A stretch of DNA of 64,000 bases, from contig CM042554.1 of assembly GCA_023630585.1 (NCBI GenBank), forward strand, positions 1,944,695 to 2,008,694, given 5' to 3'. Every line of letters begins with the position of its first letter. Position 1 is the stretch's first letter. Below the pieces are notes generated by a model, which made no database searches, was not told the origin of the DNA, and was given only the letters and a program-made list of their open reading frames with translations. Below are positions 1 through 9,779 of the stretch, one piece after another. The translations under genes and the position numbers were made by a program. The stretch is from Cranoglanis bouderius. Lineage: Eukaryota; Chordata; Actinopteri; Siluriformes; Cranoglanididae.

Positions 1-2175
1 GAGCCATACCCGTTCACCGGGTTGGTAGCGTGGTGTTACCTGTCGGTGGCGATCCGCCTGGGCTTTTGATTTGGAGGCTGCTTGTTTTAGTCTCCTATGG
101 GTGCTTGCCCAGACCTGTTCACTGCGGTCAAACCATTCGTTTACGGCTGGTGCGTCCGTGGCCGTGGCGTCCCACGGAAACAAAGGGGGCTGATATCCTA
201 GCACGCATTGGAATGGGGTCAGGTTAGTGGCAGAATGGCGGAGTGAGTTCTGGGCGTATTCCACCCATGGCAGGAAGCGGGCCCAATCAGAGGGATTTTT
301 GTGACAAAACGAACGGAGCATCCTTCCGACTTCTTGGTTAACCCGTTCCGCCTGCCCATTGGATTCAGGGTGGTATCCCGACGTAAGGCTCACATTCACT
401 CCCAATTTACCCATAAAACCGGACCATACGCGAGATATAAACTGCGGTCCCCGATCGCTAACTATGTCTTCGGGGATCCCAAAATAACGAAATACGTGTG
501 TGAATATCAGTTCTGCTGTGTGGAAGGCTGATGGTAGATTGGGCAAGGAAACTAGACGGAGGGATTTGGAGAACCGATCTAAAATAACAAAGATGGTGGT
601 GTGACCCAGAGAATTGGGGAGGTCCGTGATGAAATCTACTGCGAGATGTGACCAAGGTCGTTGAGGAGTGGGTAGTGGCATGAGTTGGCCGGCAGGGAAG
701 GTTCTGGGTACCTTAGTTTGGGCGCAGATGTCACAAGATTTGACCGCCTGTTGTATTTCTTGGGCCATATTGGGCCACCAGTACTTGGGGGACAAAAGGT
801 GGTAGGTGCGTAGGGAACCGGGGTGAGCGGTACCGGGAACCGTGTGAGCCCATCTTATTAATCGGGTTCTATAGGTAGGAGGGACAAACAATTTTGTGGG
901 AGGACAAGCCGACGGTACGTACTTACGTGGGAATTTGTGAAGTAAGCTGTCGAATTCCCAGTGCACATTACCGACAAAACAGGAGGGAGGTAGGATGTGG
1001 TCGGGTTTGGAAGGTTGTGAATCCCTAGTGTGGAGACGGGAAAGGGCGTCCGCCTTGTGGTTCTTAGACCCGGGGCGATAAGAAAGGGTAAACTGAAACC
1101 GTGCGAAGAATAGGGACCAACGTGCTTGGCGAGGGTTTAGTCGTTTGGCTGTGTGCAGATATTCTAAATTCTTGTGATCTGTGAAAACGGTAAACGGGTG
1201 TTCTGCCCCCTCTAGCCAGTGTCGCCACTCCTCCAAAGCTAATTTTATCGCTAGCAGTTCACGATCTCCCACGTCATAATTCTGTTCTGCCGGCGATAGT
1301 TTTTTCGAAAAGAAGGCGACGGGGTGAAGTTTTGGTTTTTCCCCTAGACGTTGGGATAATACGGCCCCCACCCCTGCCTCAGAGGCATCTACTTCTACTA
1401 CGAAGGGACGAGAAGGGTCTGGGTGCTTGAGGATAGGAGCCGTGGTGAAAGCCGCTTTGAGTCTGGAAAATGCCCGCTCGGCCTCGTGGTTCCAAACCAG
1501 ACGGCGAGGACCGCCCCGCAACAGAGAAGTAAGGGGTAGGGCAATCGAACTAAAACCCCGGATAAAGCGTCTGTAAAAGTTGGCGAAACCCAAGAAGCTT
1601 TGGAGCTCCTTGATGGTAGTGGGAGTGGGCCATTGTGTTACCGCCGTGACCTTACTTTTATCCATGGCCACTCCCTCGGGGCTAATGACGTAACCCAGGA
1701 AGGTCGTAGTGTTAGTGTGGAACTCACACTTTTCTGCCTTTACATAGAGTCCATTTTCCAGTAGGCGTGTGAGAACCTGGCGTACCTGAGATACGTGGAT
1801 TTTGTAGTTGGGGGAGTAAATCAAAATGTCGTCAATATAGGCCACCACGAATTTTCCTAACATGTCCCTCAGCACGTCATTAATTAGGCATTGGAATACT
1901 GAGGGCGCGTTAGTTAGCCCATACGGCATTACGAGGTATTCGTAGTGACCTGTTGTTGTGCTGAAGGCGGTCTTCCACTCATCCCCTTCCCGGATACGCA
2001 CCAAGTTGTACGCGCTACGGAGGTCCAATTTGGTGAAATATCGGGCTTCACGAAGTTGTTCTAAGGCGGAAGGGACGAGTGGAAGGGGGTAGGGATATTT
2101 CACCGAGGCGCGGTTGAGCCCTCGGTAGTCAATGCAAGGACGAAGGCCCCCTCCCTTCTTGGCCACGAAAAAGGA
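1..2175 (-). CDS. gypsy Pol: RT, RNase H, integrase (partial)
   Basis: From about 2175 down to base 1 one minus-strand frame stays open in every stretch I translated, in a different phase from the gag-protease frame. It contains the RT catalytic box (VAYIDDILIYSP, about 1850), the RNase H segment (VVEVDASEAGVGAVLSQ, near 1380; TDHKNLEYL near 1180), an integrase zinc-binding part (CDICAQTK, near 730) and integrase core aspartates (AVDFITDLP near 640; VSDRGPQF near 455). It runs off the window edge in the integrase C-terminal part. A single short duplication separates it from its protease, so a near-identical intact source copy may exist elsewhere in the genome. Confidence 0.85.
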
Positions 2176-3440
2176 AAAAGAAGCTGGCTGCTGCCGGGGA
2201 GGTGGAGTGACGAATATATCCCTGTTGGAGAGCCTCCTGAATGTATTCGGACATGGCTTTATGTTCTGCTTGGGACAGGGGATATATATGTCCACGTGGC
2301 GGAGTCATACCCGGCAGGAGGTCTATGGAACAGTCATATGAACGATGGGGTGGAAGACCGCTAGCCCTGAGTTTACTAAATACCTCCTTGAGGTCGCTAT
2401 ATTCGTGGGGTATACAGACGGTGGGTGCGTTTTCAGGGCTTTCCACGGATGTAGTTGCCACAGTAAGTGATAGGGTGTGTAGGCATTGTTGGTGACAGAA
2501 GGGTGACCAGTTGAGTATTTGCTGGTTGGCCCAAGAGATGTGAGGGTTATGTTTTCTCATCCACGGTAAGCCCAAGACCACGGGGTATCGGGGAGACTTG
2601 ATAACCCAGAAGGATAATTCTTCGTGGTGGAGAGCGCTGACACGAAGCCCCAGGGTGTGTGTGTAGCGGGTGATGTTTCCGATGGGCGTACCGTCGATGG
2701 CCTGAATCTTTAGCGGTTGAGGTAGGGGACGAGTGTCTAGGTCAAGCTGACACACTATTTCCTCGTCGATGAAGTTGCCCGCTGCTCCGGAGTCGAGCAT
2801 GGCTGTAACAAGAGTACAGACACCTGAATGTTCAAGGTAGACGGGTAGAGTAAAAGTACATGAAGTAACATCAGGAATCTGACTCACCGGGGTTGAACGG
2901 GTGCGTTGTCTGCCCCTCGTCGGAGTTATGCTTGTGGGGCGGACAGGGCAGGACTGAAGAGAGTGATCAGCGCGGCCACAGTAGAGACATAGATTCTCTC
3001 GGCGTCTCCTTTCTTTCTCGTCGGGGTCCAGTTTTGCATGGCCGATCTGCATGGGTTCGTCGCTAGCGGGGAGTCGGGTTGATTCAGGGTGCTGAGATGA
3101 ATGCCTACGGCTGTAGAGAAGTTGATCGAGGAGAATGGCGAGATCAATCAACGAATCTAGGTTAAGCGGCTCATCGCGGCAGGCCATCTCAGTGATTATG
3201 GCGGGATTAAGGCTCTGACGGAAGACAGCTTTTAACGCCACGTCATTCCAGCTGCTACCCGCAGCGATAGTCCGGAATTCTAACGCGTAATCCGCCACTC
3301 GAAGTGAGCCTTGCCTCAGTGTTAGGAGCCGTTCCCCGACTTCCTGGTGATCGGGGGCGTGGTCAAACACCCGCCGGAACATGGAGACAAAGGTGTCATA
3401 GGAAGCAACCGTTTCTCCCCCTCGTTCCCTTACTGCCGCC
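2129..3440 (-). pseudogene. gypsy Gag, protease and start of RT
   Basis: The frame begins upstream of the first visible Met (3382) and is 5'-truncated. It carries a Gag-like segment, one CCHC zinc knuckle (C-LY-C-GRAD-H-SLQS-C, about residues 132-145 of the 417-codon frame starting at 3382), a pepsin-like retroviral protease motif (LDSGAAGNFID, about residues 196-206) and the first part of reverse transcriptase (SPAAASFFF). The frame then goes wrong: relative to the usual sequence about 7 nt are duplicated in a T/C run near 2165-2180, and translation ends at 2129. The correct continuation is in the adjacent frame. The encoded protein would bind element RNA and process the polyprotein. Confidence in the domain calls is high. 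Confidence 0.85.
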
Positions 3441-3442
3441 GC

Positions 3443-3623
3443 TCATTAAAATGCAAATCAATTTATATCTTTTATGAAATGCATTTTTCTGGATTTTTTG
3501 TTGTTATTCTGTCTCTCACTGTTAAAATACACCTACCATTAAAATTATAGACTGATCATTTCTTTGTCAGTGGGCAAACTTACAAAATCAGCAGGGGATC
3601 AAATACTTTTTTCCCCCACTGTA
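3443..3623. repeat. single terminal repeat of a Tc1 element
   Basis: About 180 bp match the long terminal inverted repeat of the Tc1 element at 17812-19329 (same runs such as CAAATCAATTTATA and GACTGATCATTTCTTTGTC), ending ...CACTG followed by TA. The rest of that element is absent: gypsy sequence abuts it on the left and LINE sequence on the right. It is a leftover end, probably from a larger copy removed by deletion or recombination, and it truncates both neighbours. Confidence 0.85.
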
Positions 3624-4903
3624 GTAAATTAGGTGAGAGGGATTTGTATCGGTTGGCGAGGCAGAGGGATAGAGATGGTAAGGATGTGCAGCAGGTTAGA
3701 GTGATTAAAGATAGAGATGGAAATGTGTTGACAGGTGACAGGAGGGTGAGGGAAAGATGGAAGGAGTACTTTGAGGAACTGATGAATGAGGAAAATGACA
3801 GAGAGAGAAGAGTAGTAGAGGCAAATATTGTTGAGCAGGAAGTAGAAAGGATTAGCAAGGGTGAAGTTAGGAGAGCTTTGAAGAGGATGAAGAGAGGAAA
3901 GGCAGCTGGTCCTGATGACATACCAGTGGAGGTATGGAAGTGTCTAGGAGAGATGGTAGTAGAGTTTTTAACTAGGTTGTTCAACGAGGTCTTAGAGAGT
4001 GAGAGGATGCATGAAGAATGGAGGAGAAGTGTTTTGGTGCCGATTTTTAAGAACAAGGGAGATGTGCAGAGTTGTGGAAACTACAGAGGTATTAAGCTGA
4101 TGAGCCATACAATGAAGTTGTGGGAAAGAGTAGTGGAAGCAAGGCTAAGGGGAGAAGTGAGCATTTGTCAGCAGCAGTATGCTTTCATGCCAAGAAGGAG
4201 CACTGCAGATGCAATATTTGCTTTGAGAATGTTGATGGAGAAGTACAGAGAGGGTCAGAAAGAGCTGCATTGTGTCTTTGTAGATTTAGAGAAAGCATAT
4301 GACAGGGTGGCAAGAGAGGAGCTGTGGTATTGTATGAGGAGGTCTGAAGTGGCAGAGAAGTATGTTAGAGTGGTGCAGGATATGTATGAGAGCAGTACGA
4401 CAATGGTAAGGAGTGCGGTAGGTGTGACAGAGGAGTTCACGGTGAAGGTGGGACTGCATCAAGGATTGGCTCTGAGCCCCTTCTTGTTTGCGGTGGTGAT
4501 GGACAGGCTGACAGATGAGGTCAGACAGGAATCTCCATGGACTATGATATTTGCGGATGACATTGTGATCTGTAGTGAGAGCAGGGAGCAGCTGGAGGAA
4601 ACTCTAGAGAGGTGGAGGTTTGCTCTGGAGAGAAGAGGAATGAAGGTTAGTTGCAGCAAGACAGAATACATGTGTGTGAATGAGAGGGATCCAAGTGGAA
4701 CAGTGAGGTTACAGGGAGAAGAGGTAAAGAAGGTGCAGGATTTTAAGTACTTAGGGTCAACAGTCCAGAGCAACGGGGAGTGTGGAAAAGAGGTGAAGAA
4801 GCGTGTGCAGGCAGGTTGGAATGGGTGGAGAAAAGTGTCAGGTCTGTTGTGTGATAAAAGAGTACCAGCAAGAATGAAAGGAAAGGTGTACAGGACAGTA
4901 GTG
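3624..4903 (+). pseudogene. LINE reverse transcriptase, first part
   Basis: This is an open frame with no convincing start codon because the element is 5'-truncated. It holds the non-LTR RT core: a fingers region (CGNYRGIKLM, about 4073-4102), the palm motif FVDLEKAYDRV (about 4276-4308), the template-binding GLHQGLALSPF (about 4450-4482) and the catalytic FADDIVICSES (about 4549-4581). The thumb region follows to ...KVYRTVV at 4903, where the solo LTR begins. The enzyme would prime cDNA synthesis from a nicked chromosome end. The frame resumes in phase at 6804. Confidence 0.85.
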
Positions 4904-6799
4904 TGTAAGGCCTCAGCACAAACAGCATCATATAATTCACACAATTATAACCAGAAGAAATAAAACAATGGGCCTTCTCAGCCAGAGAACCCACAAGAAA
5001 CTCTGGACCAAAATGTCTCCACTCAGGGAGCCATAAAACAAGGAATCCACCCCAGACACCCAGGAGCCACTTAAATCCAGCATGTGCATCTGCCTTATCT
5101 CAACCAACACGGCAAGCGTTAAAGGCCTCCTTGACCCAGGGCTGAACCCTCTCGACCACAGAAACTGCTCTCAAATGCAGTGATTTAGGCCTTTTTGGGC
5201 CAGACCAGTAAGGCTAATAAATTGTGGAAGAAAGGAGAGACCTTTTCGCTCAGTCACCAAGATTACACATTCCACAAGTCCACACAAGGACTCGCACATT
5301 CCACAATCGGTGCCTACCAGGAGCAACGACTGTGGGAATTAATACATCTTTGAACAACTGCAATCACCTATGTCCTACCATGTGTTGTTCTATTTTCGTC
5401 ATGTGTATCACCTTTAAGTTGCCACTAATTATTTCATTTAATCATGTATTAGTGTAGTAGCCCTAGGAGGATCATTGTGTTTTAAATATTAGTAATGTAC
5501 TTTAAGTATAGTCAAACATGTCTTGTTTGGTATGTATGTGTTCATTGAGTGATTTCCTAAATCATAAGAGTAAGGAAATTTGTGTAGATTGTTCTGATAT
5601 GTACATGCAAGTTTCAGGACAAAGTTTAATAATCCACTCATGATCGAAGAGTGCGGAACCACTCATCCACATAGACAAAGGGGCTGATTAGCATAATAGG
5701 TGGAGAATCTGGCTAACACCCCGCCCAAAGACAATATTGATTGGAGGAAGCACTCTGGGCTGGACTAGCCCAGGAAGTGTTAAAATCCTAAGAACACAAG
5801 TTTGAGGTCGTCACTTGCTTCGCTCTCTCTCGTGTCTCTTGCTTCTTGGCACGTTTCGAAGGACGGGGTCGGTGGAGGGTCTCCAGAGCCAATCAACGTC
5901 GTGGAGATCAGATCACGTTTACCTCGGCCTGGGGACCCAGCGAGAGCCGCCGCCTGCTTTTCAAACCTCCCGCCTTCATTCCACTCAGCATTCCGATTGG
6001 TCTTCCGAGACGCCTCTCACCGACCAGACCGCTGACGACACCACGACGTAACGAGGAACTCCCTTCAACACAGCTAAGGCAAGCGCAATACCCCAGAATC
6101 TAGCTAATCTGGTGTCTATAATAAGTTGAGCCCTTCTAAAGGAAGTGAAGATAAATTAATAAGTTGATGGTTCGTTCAGATCATGGTCTGTGAAATAGCA
6201 TGCAACGCTAGAGACTCGGAACTTCATTCACCCTTCATCATCACCCATTTATGTATGCGTGTGTGTGTGTGTGTGTGTGCGTGCGTGTGTTTTATATATT
6301 AGATTAGTTTCTGTGTCATAGAATAGTTCAATAAAGTCTCGTCTGTTCTTAAATACGTGTTCTTTTTGCTTACAAGTGTCTATTGCCTTGAATTGCGATT
6401 CTGCTACATGCTCTTAGAATAATGTGTCACTATGTTTAGGATATTATTGCCGGTGGCCACGGAGGTAATATCTAATGCATAATTGATGAATACACTAGTT
6501 TCAACTTATCGCTGGACGAATAGTTGATCAGTAATACTAAATTAGTCAAATTTCCCTTTACGAGCTGATCTGTTAATCTCTCTGACATCTTTGGAGGAGA
6601 ATAAAGATAGCTCGATTTAACAACTAATTTTTACTTACGTAAAATGGTGGAGAATATATCAAATTAACCCAAACAGCTAATTTTCACTACATATTCTGGT
6701 AGATAATGTGGGCACGCTTTAAAACTCTTGTCTCCTTTAAAACGGTGCTTTGAATCCAAGCGTGCGCTTTTCTATCATTTTTAAAGCTGATTCGCTACA
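4904..6799 (+). mobile_element. 1.9-kb solo LTR, copy A
   Basis: A 1,896-bp element starting TGTAAGGCC and ending CGCTACA, bounded by a 4-bp target-site duplication AGTG (4900-4903 and 6800-6803). TG...CA ends with a 4-bp duplication are the mark of a retroviral or LTR-retrotransposon LTR. An AATAAA sits at 6330-6335 and a GT run at about 6255-6290. No gag or pol is inside, so it is a solo LTR left by recombination between the two LTRs of a provirus. An almost identical copy lies inverted at 28159-30055. The parent element is not in this window, and its ends differ from those of the ERV at 27-42 kb. Short open frames inside (for example about 5815-6103) look incidental. Confidence 0.85.
6330..6335 (+). 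terminator. polyadenylation signal of solo LTR A
   Basis: AATAAA followed by a GT-rich stretch (GTCTCGTCTGTTC), as expected at the R/U5 border of an LTR. The same signal is kept in the inverted copy near 28624. Confidence 0.6.
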
Positions 6800-6803
6800 A
6801 GTG

Positions 6804-7205
6804 AGACCAGCGATATTGTATGGTTTGGAGACAGTTGCACTGAGGAAAAGACAGGAGGAAGAGTTAGAGGTAGCAGAGCTAAAGATGTTGAGGTTCTCTT
6901 TGGGAGTGACGAGGATGGATAGGATCAGGAATGAGTACATCAGAGGGACAGCACATGTGAGATGTTTTGGAGACAAAGTTAGAGAGGCCAGGTTGAGATG
7001 GTTTGGACATGTTCAGAGGAGGGAGAGTGAATATATCGGTAAAAGGATGCTGAGGTTAGAGCTGCCAGGCAGGAGGCCGAGAGGAAGACCTAAGAGGAGG
7101 TTTATGGATGTAGTGAAGGAGGACATGAAGGTAGTCGGTCTGAGAGAAGAGGATGCAGGGGATAGGGCTAGATGTAGGCAGATGATTCGCTGTGGCGACC
7201 CCTGA
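6804..7205 (+). pseudogene. LINE reverse transcriptase, C-terminal part
   Basis: 134 codons continue the RT frame after the LTR insertion. It starts at RPAILYGLETVAL, passes the conserved MLRFSLGVTRMDRIRNEYIR and LRWFGHVQRR segments typical of the RTE-type C-terminus, and ends at a stop after CGDP. Removing 4904-6803 (LTR plus one AGTG copy) joins it to the upstream part without a frame change. Sequence upstream of 6804 that reads open in this frame is LTR, not LINE. Confidence 0.85.
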
Positions 7206-7236
7206 AGGGAACAGCCGAAAGGAAAAGAAGAAGACC

Positions 7237-9329
7237 CATAAGGCTTAGACCGTAACATACACTCTAAAAAATACTGTCAAATTAACAGTAACTTACTGGC
7301 AACAATTATCCAGTAGTTTCTGTATTTCATACAACAGTAAAATTACTGTAACACTAACTACAGATATACTGTAAAACTGAAAACAGAATTTTACTGTAAT
7401 TTTTTTACTATCTTGAAGTACAGTATTATACCGTAACTTTTAATAATACTGTATAGTATTATACAGTTATGACATGTTATTTAATTTAATTTATAGTGCT
7501 ACTGTATAACCTGTTGAATATGTACAAAATTTAAACTGTTGATGGGAAATAGGAAAAAGGACAACTGAAGATTTAACTGCAAAAAATAAGTTTATTGTGT
7601 ATTTTTAAACAACACATTAGTAATAATAATAATGCAATATAATACAACAATAAAAATGTTTTAAAACAAGCCCAATGAACAATTTAAAATGAATAATTAA
7701 AAACCTGAACCACACAGAAGAAATGTTTAAGGTGACATCAAGTTTTGTGGCGAGCCTGTGACACCTGCAGAGCTGTTTTTTAATACCATTTTTTTTTTAA
7801 TGCCAGAGCTGTCTGTGTGTTTTAGATGTCTTTCATAATAACACATGAGGCCGGGCAGAGCAAAGCTGTAAGAGTCTTACTGAAATTAATAAATAAAATT
7901 ACTAAACAATTCATGTATCAAAAATGATCCTGAACAGATAAGATTTGTAACAAACTTACAAAACAGCAGAATATAGAAAACAAGACAGGTGAGGAAGAAG
8001 GGCAGGTGAGGAAGAAGGGCAGGTGAGGGGGTGGTGATGGAAGGGGAAAAGGGTGACAGCACTTCTGATTATCCTACAAGAAATAAGCACAAATCAGTCA
8101 TTGAGGCAAAACATACAACTAATCATCAAAAAAACCTAACTCACATTATCAACACCTTTAAATGATAGGCAAAAGCTTGTGCATATGGCCCCACAGCGAC
8201 CGAAACATTTAACTTTAGAGGGTTAAATAACAAACGATTAGTTAATTCTGACCTTAGGAAGCTACATATACTATCTATCTTTATAAAATCCCATTTTCTA
8301 ATCAAGTTTTTTAAGCTACTAACATGAATGAAATCCTCTTTTAACTTACAGACAGACGTTATAGAACATCAAAGCCGCGCGCGGTTCTTTTAAACTAACG
8401 TTAACGCTGGTACTGACATTTTGGTTTGCAGAAAACAGAGATTCATCACTAACCAGATATTTATGATGAAAACTTTACAGACAGACACAGCGACTCGAGG
8501 CAAAGGCGCTCTCAAAGTTGCTGAGAGAACTGAAGTTTACTTCACAAGATGGCAGTTTGTGGTTGTTTTTCGCGCTCAGTTCATATTACTGTATTTAAAT
8601 GTACAGTAACATTTCCCAAACTACATTGAAATCTACAGTATCATACTGTACACAGCTTATACACTAGTGAAATGTTGAGAATAAATTAAATACCTTGAAT
8701 ATCAAAGTCGCGGTCAGTTATTCTAAACTAACAATAACGTTATGCCACTAGAATTCCTGTATGCATAAAAATATTAAGATTTATTACTCACCAGATGACG
8801 AAGCACGTTCCAGGTCGGCAGCGAAGAGACATGATGCACCGACACGACAAAAAAGAAGCTCTTTCAATTGTGCTCTCATGCCCCCCCCCCCTGACAGAAA
8901 TTAAAAGAGAAGTTCACTTCCATAACAAAAAATTCATGATAATTATCCCCTGATAATAAACAAAGACTATCGAACATCGTTGCTGTACCTTTTGTTGTTG
9001 TTGTTGTACAGGGCGTTTGTTCATCTTTGCATGTTCGCTTTGTAAACATTGGGTCGGTAATTCCGCCTACGTCACGTGTGACCTTGCCAACGTGATTACG
9101 TAATGCGCGATGTTTTATGCAAGAATATTTGGCTAGCAATTTTACCTGCAAAATTTTTGTGTCGTGTCTTTCGCGGGCAATTTGCACTACTGCATTTAAA
9201 CGTACGGTAACGGATAATTTCCCAGAATGCATTGAAAATCTACAGTAACATACTGTAAACTGTGTACAGAATACGGAACTGTTGAGAATACAACAATAAT
9301 ACTGTGAAAACAACAGAAATCATTTACAG
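7237..9329. repeat. AT-rich repeat DNA, family not assigned
   Basis: About 2 kb with no credible gene. It contains recurrent short words ACAGTA and TACTGTA on both strands, and starts at about 7259 with CACTCTAAAAAATACTGT. This is reminiscent of the ends of non-autonomous CACTA-like DNA transposons in fish, but I could not match a clean inverted right end. It also holds a short tandem duplication (GAGGAAGAAGGGCAGGT, about 7991-8027) and a C-run at about 8880-8890. Confidence 0.4.
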
Positions 9330-9393
9330 TATATATATATATATATATATATTATATAGTCTATATATAGACTATATATATATATATAGTCTT
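9329..9393. repeat. AT dinucleotide run and palindrome
   Basis: (AT)n followed by a self-complementary stretch, AGTCTATATATAGACT, between AT runs. It would extrude as a cruciform. No gene association is visible. Confidence 0.85.
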
Positions 9394-9716
9394 TTTATAA
9401 ACATACCTAGGCGATAAAAGTCAAATCACACATTTAAATCATTCTTGTGCTTGTAAACTAACAATGCCTATAACATTATTGTGACAAACATGGTAAATCT
9501 CCAGTGTCCTGTTCAGTCCTATGTTTTGGTTCTCTTCTGACATTCAGACTATCCCTTTCTAGCAAATATGTGTTGACATGTTAATATGAAGACCCTCCAG
9601 GAGGTAGGTGGTTATGTATCAAATTCAACAATCAAGAGGTTTCACCAGAGTAAATACAGAGGGTTTACCACAAACCATTGATAAGCCTCAAAAACAGGAA
9701 GACCAGATTTTGCAAA

Positions 9717-9757
<41 letters not shown>
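9717..9757. repeat. (CA)n microsatellite
   Basis: About 19 CA units without interruption. Any open frame through it is an artefact. Confidence 0.95.
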
Positions 9758-9759
<2 letters not shown>

Positions 9760-9779
9760 CCTTATTATTGTGGTATCCT

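Larger units (their letters stand above)
1..3441 (-). mobile_element. Ty3/gypsy LTR retrotransposon, gag-pol part
   Basis: This is the internal region of a Ty3/gypsy retrotransposon, read right to left: gag, protease, reverse transcriptase, RNase H and integrase. It copies its RNA into DNA and inserts that copy. No LTR is in view: the gag end is cut at about 3441, where a Tc1 terminal repeat begins, and the integrase end leaves the window. The coding sequence is unusually well kept, with one visible frame lesion at about 2165-2180, so the insertion is probably young. Domain order and sequence are typical of fish gypsy elements; the exact clade cannot be settled here. Confidence 0.9.
3624..7236 (+). 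mobile_element. RTE-like LINE, split by a solo LTR
   Basis: A non-LTR retrotransposon of the RTE/RTEX type. Its 5' end (endonuclease) is missing, cut at the Tc1 terminal repeat. It ends with the typical 3' tail of this group: the last codons read ...MIRCGDP, then a short UTR and an AAG-rich end at about 7236. At 4904 it was invaded by a 1.9-kb LTR flanked by AGTG on both sides. Outside that insertion the reverse transcriptase frame is uninterrupted, so this LINE copy was probably young when hit. Confidence 0.85.

Noticed and set aside
5802..6103. Three overlapping open frames of 77-85 codons
   Set aside because: They lie inside the solo LTR, are kept in the inverted copy only as far as the DNA is identical, and show no domain. 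Treated as chance frames in GC-richer LTR sequence.
8876..9313. 145-codon minus-strand frame
   Set aside because: No domain, AT-rich repeat context and poly-Gly end from a C-run; considered non-coding.
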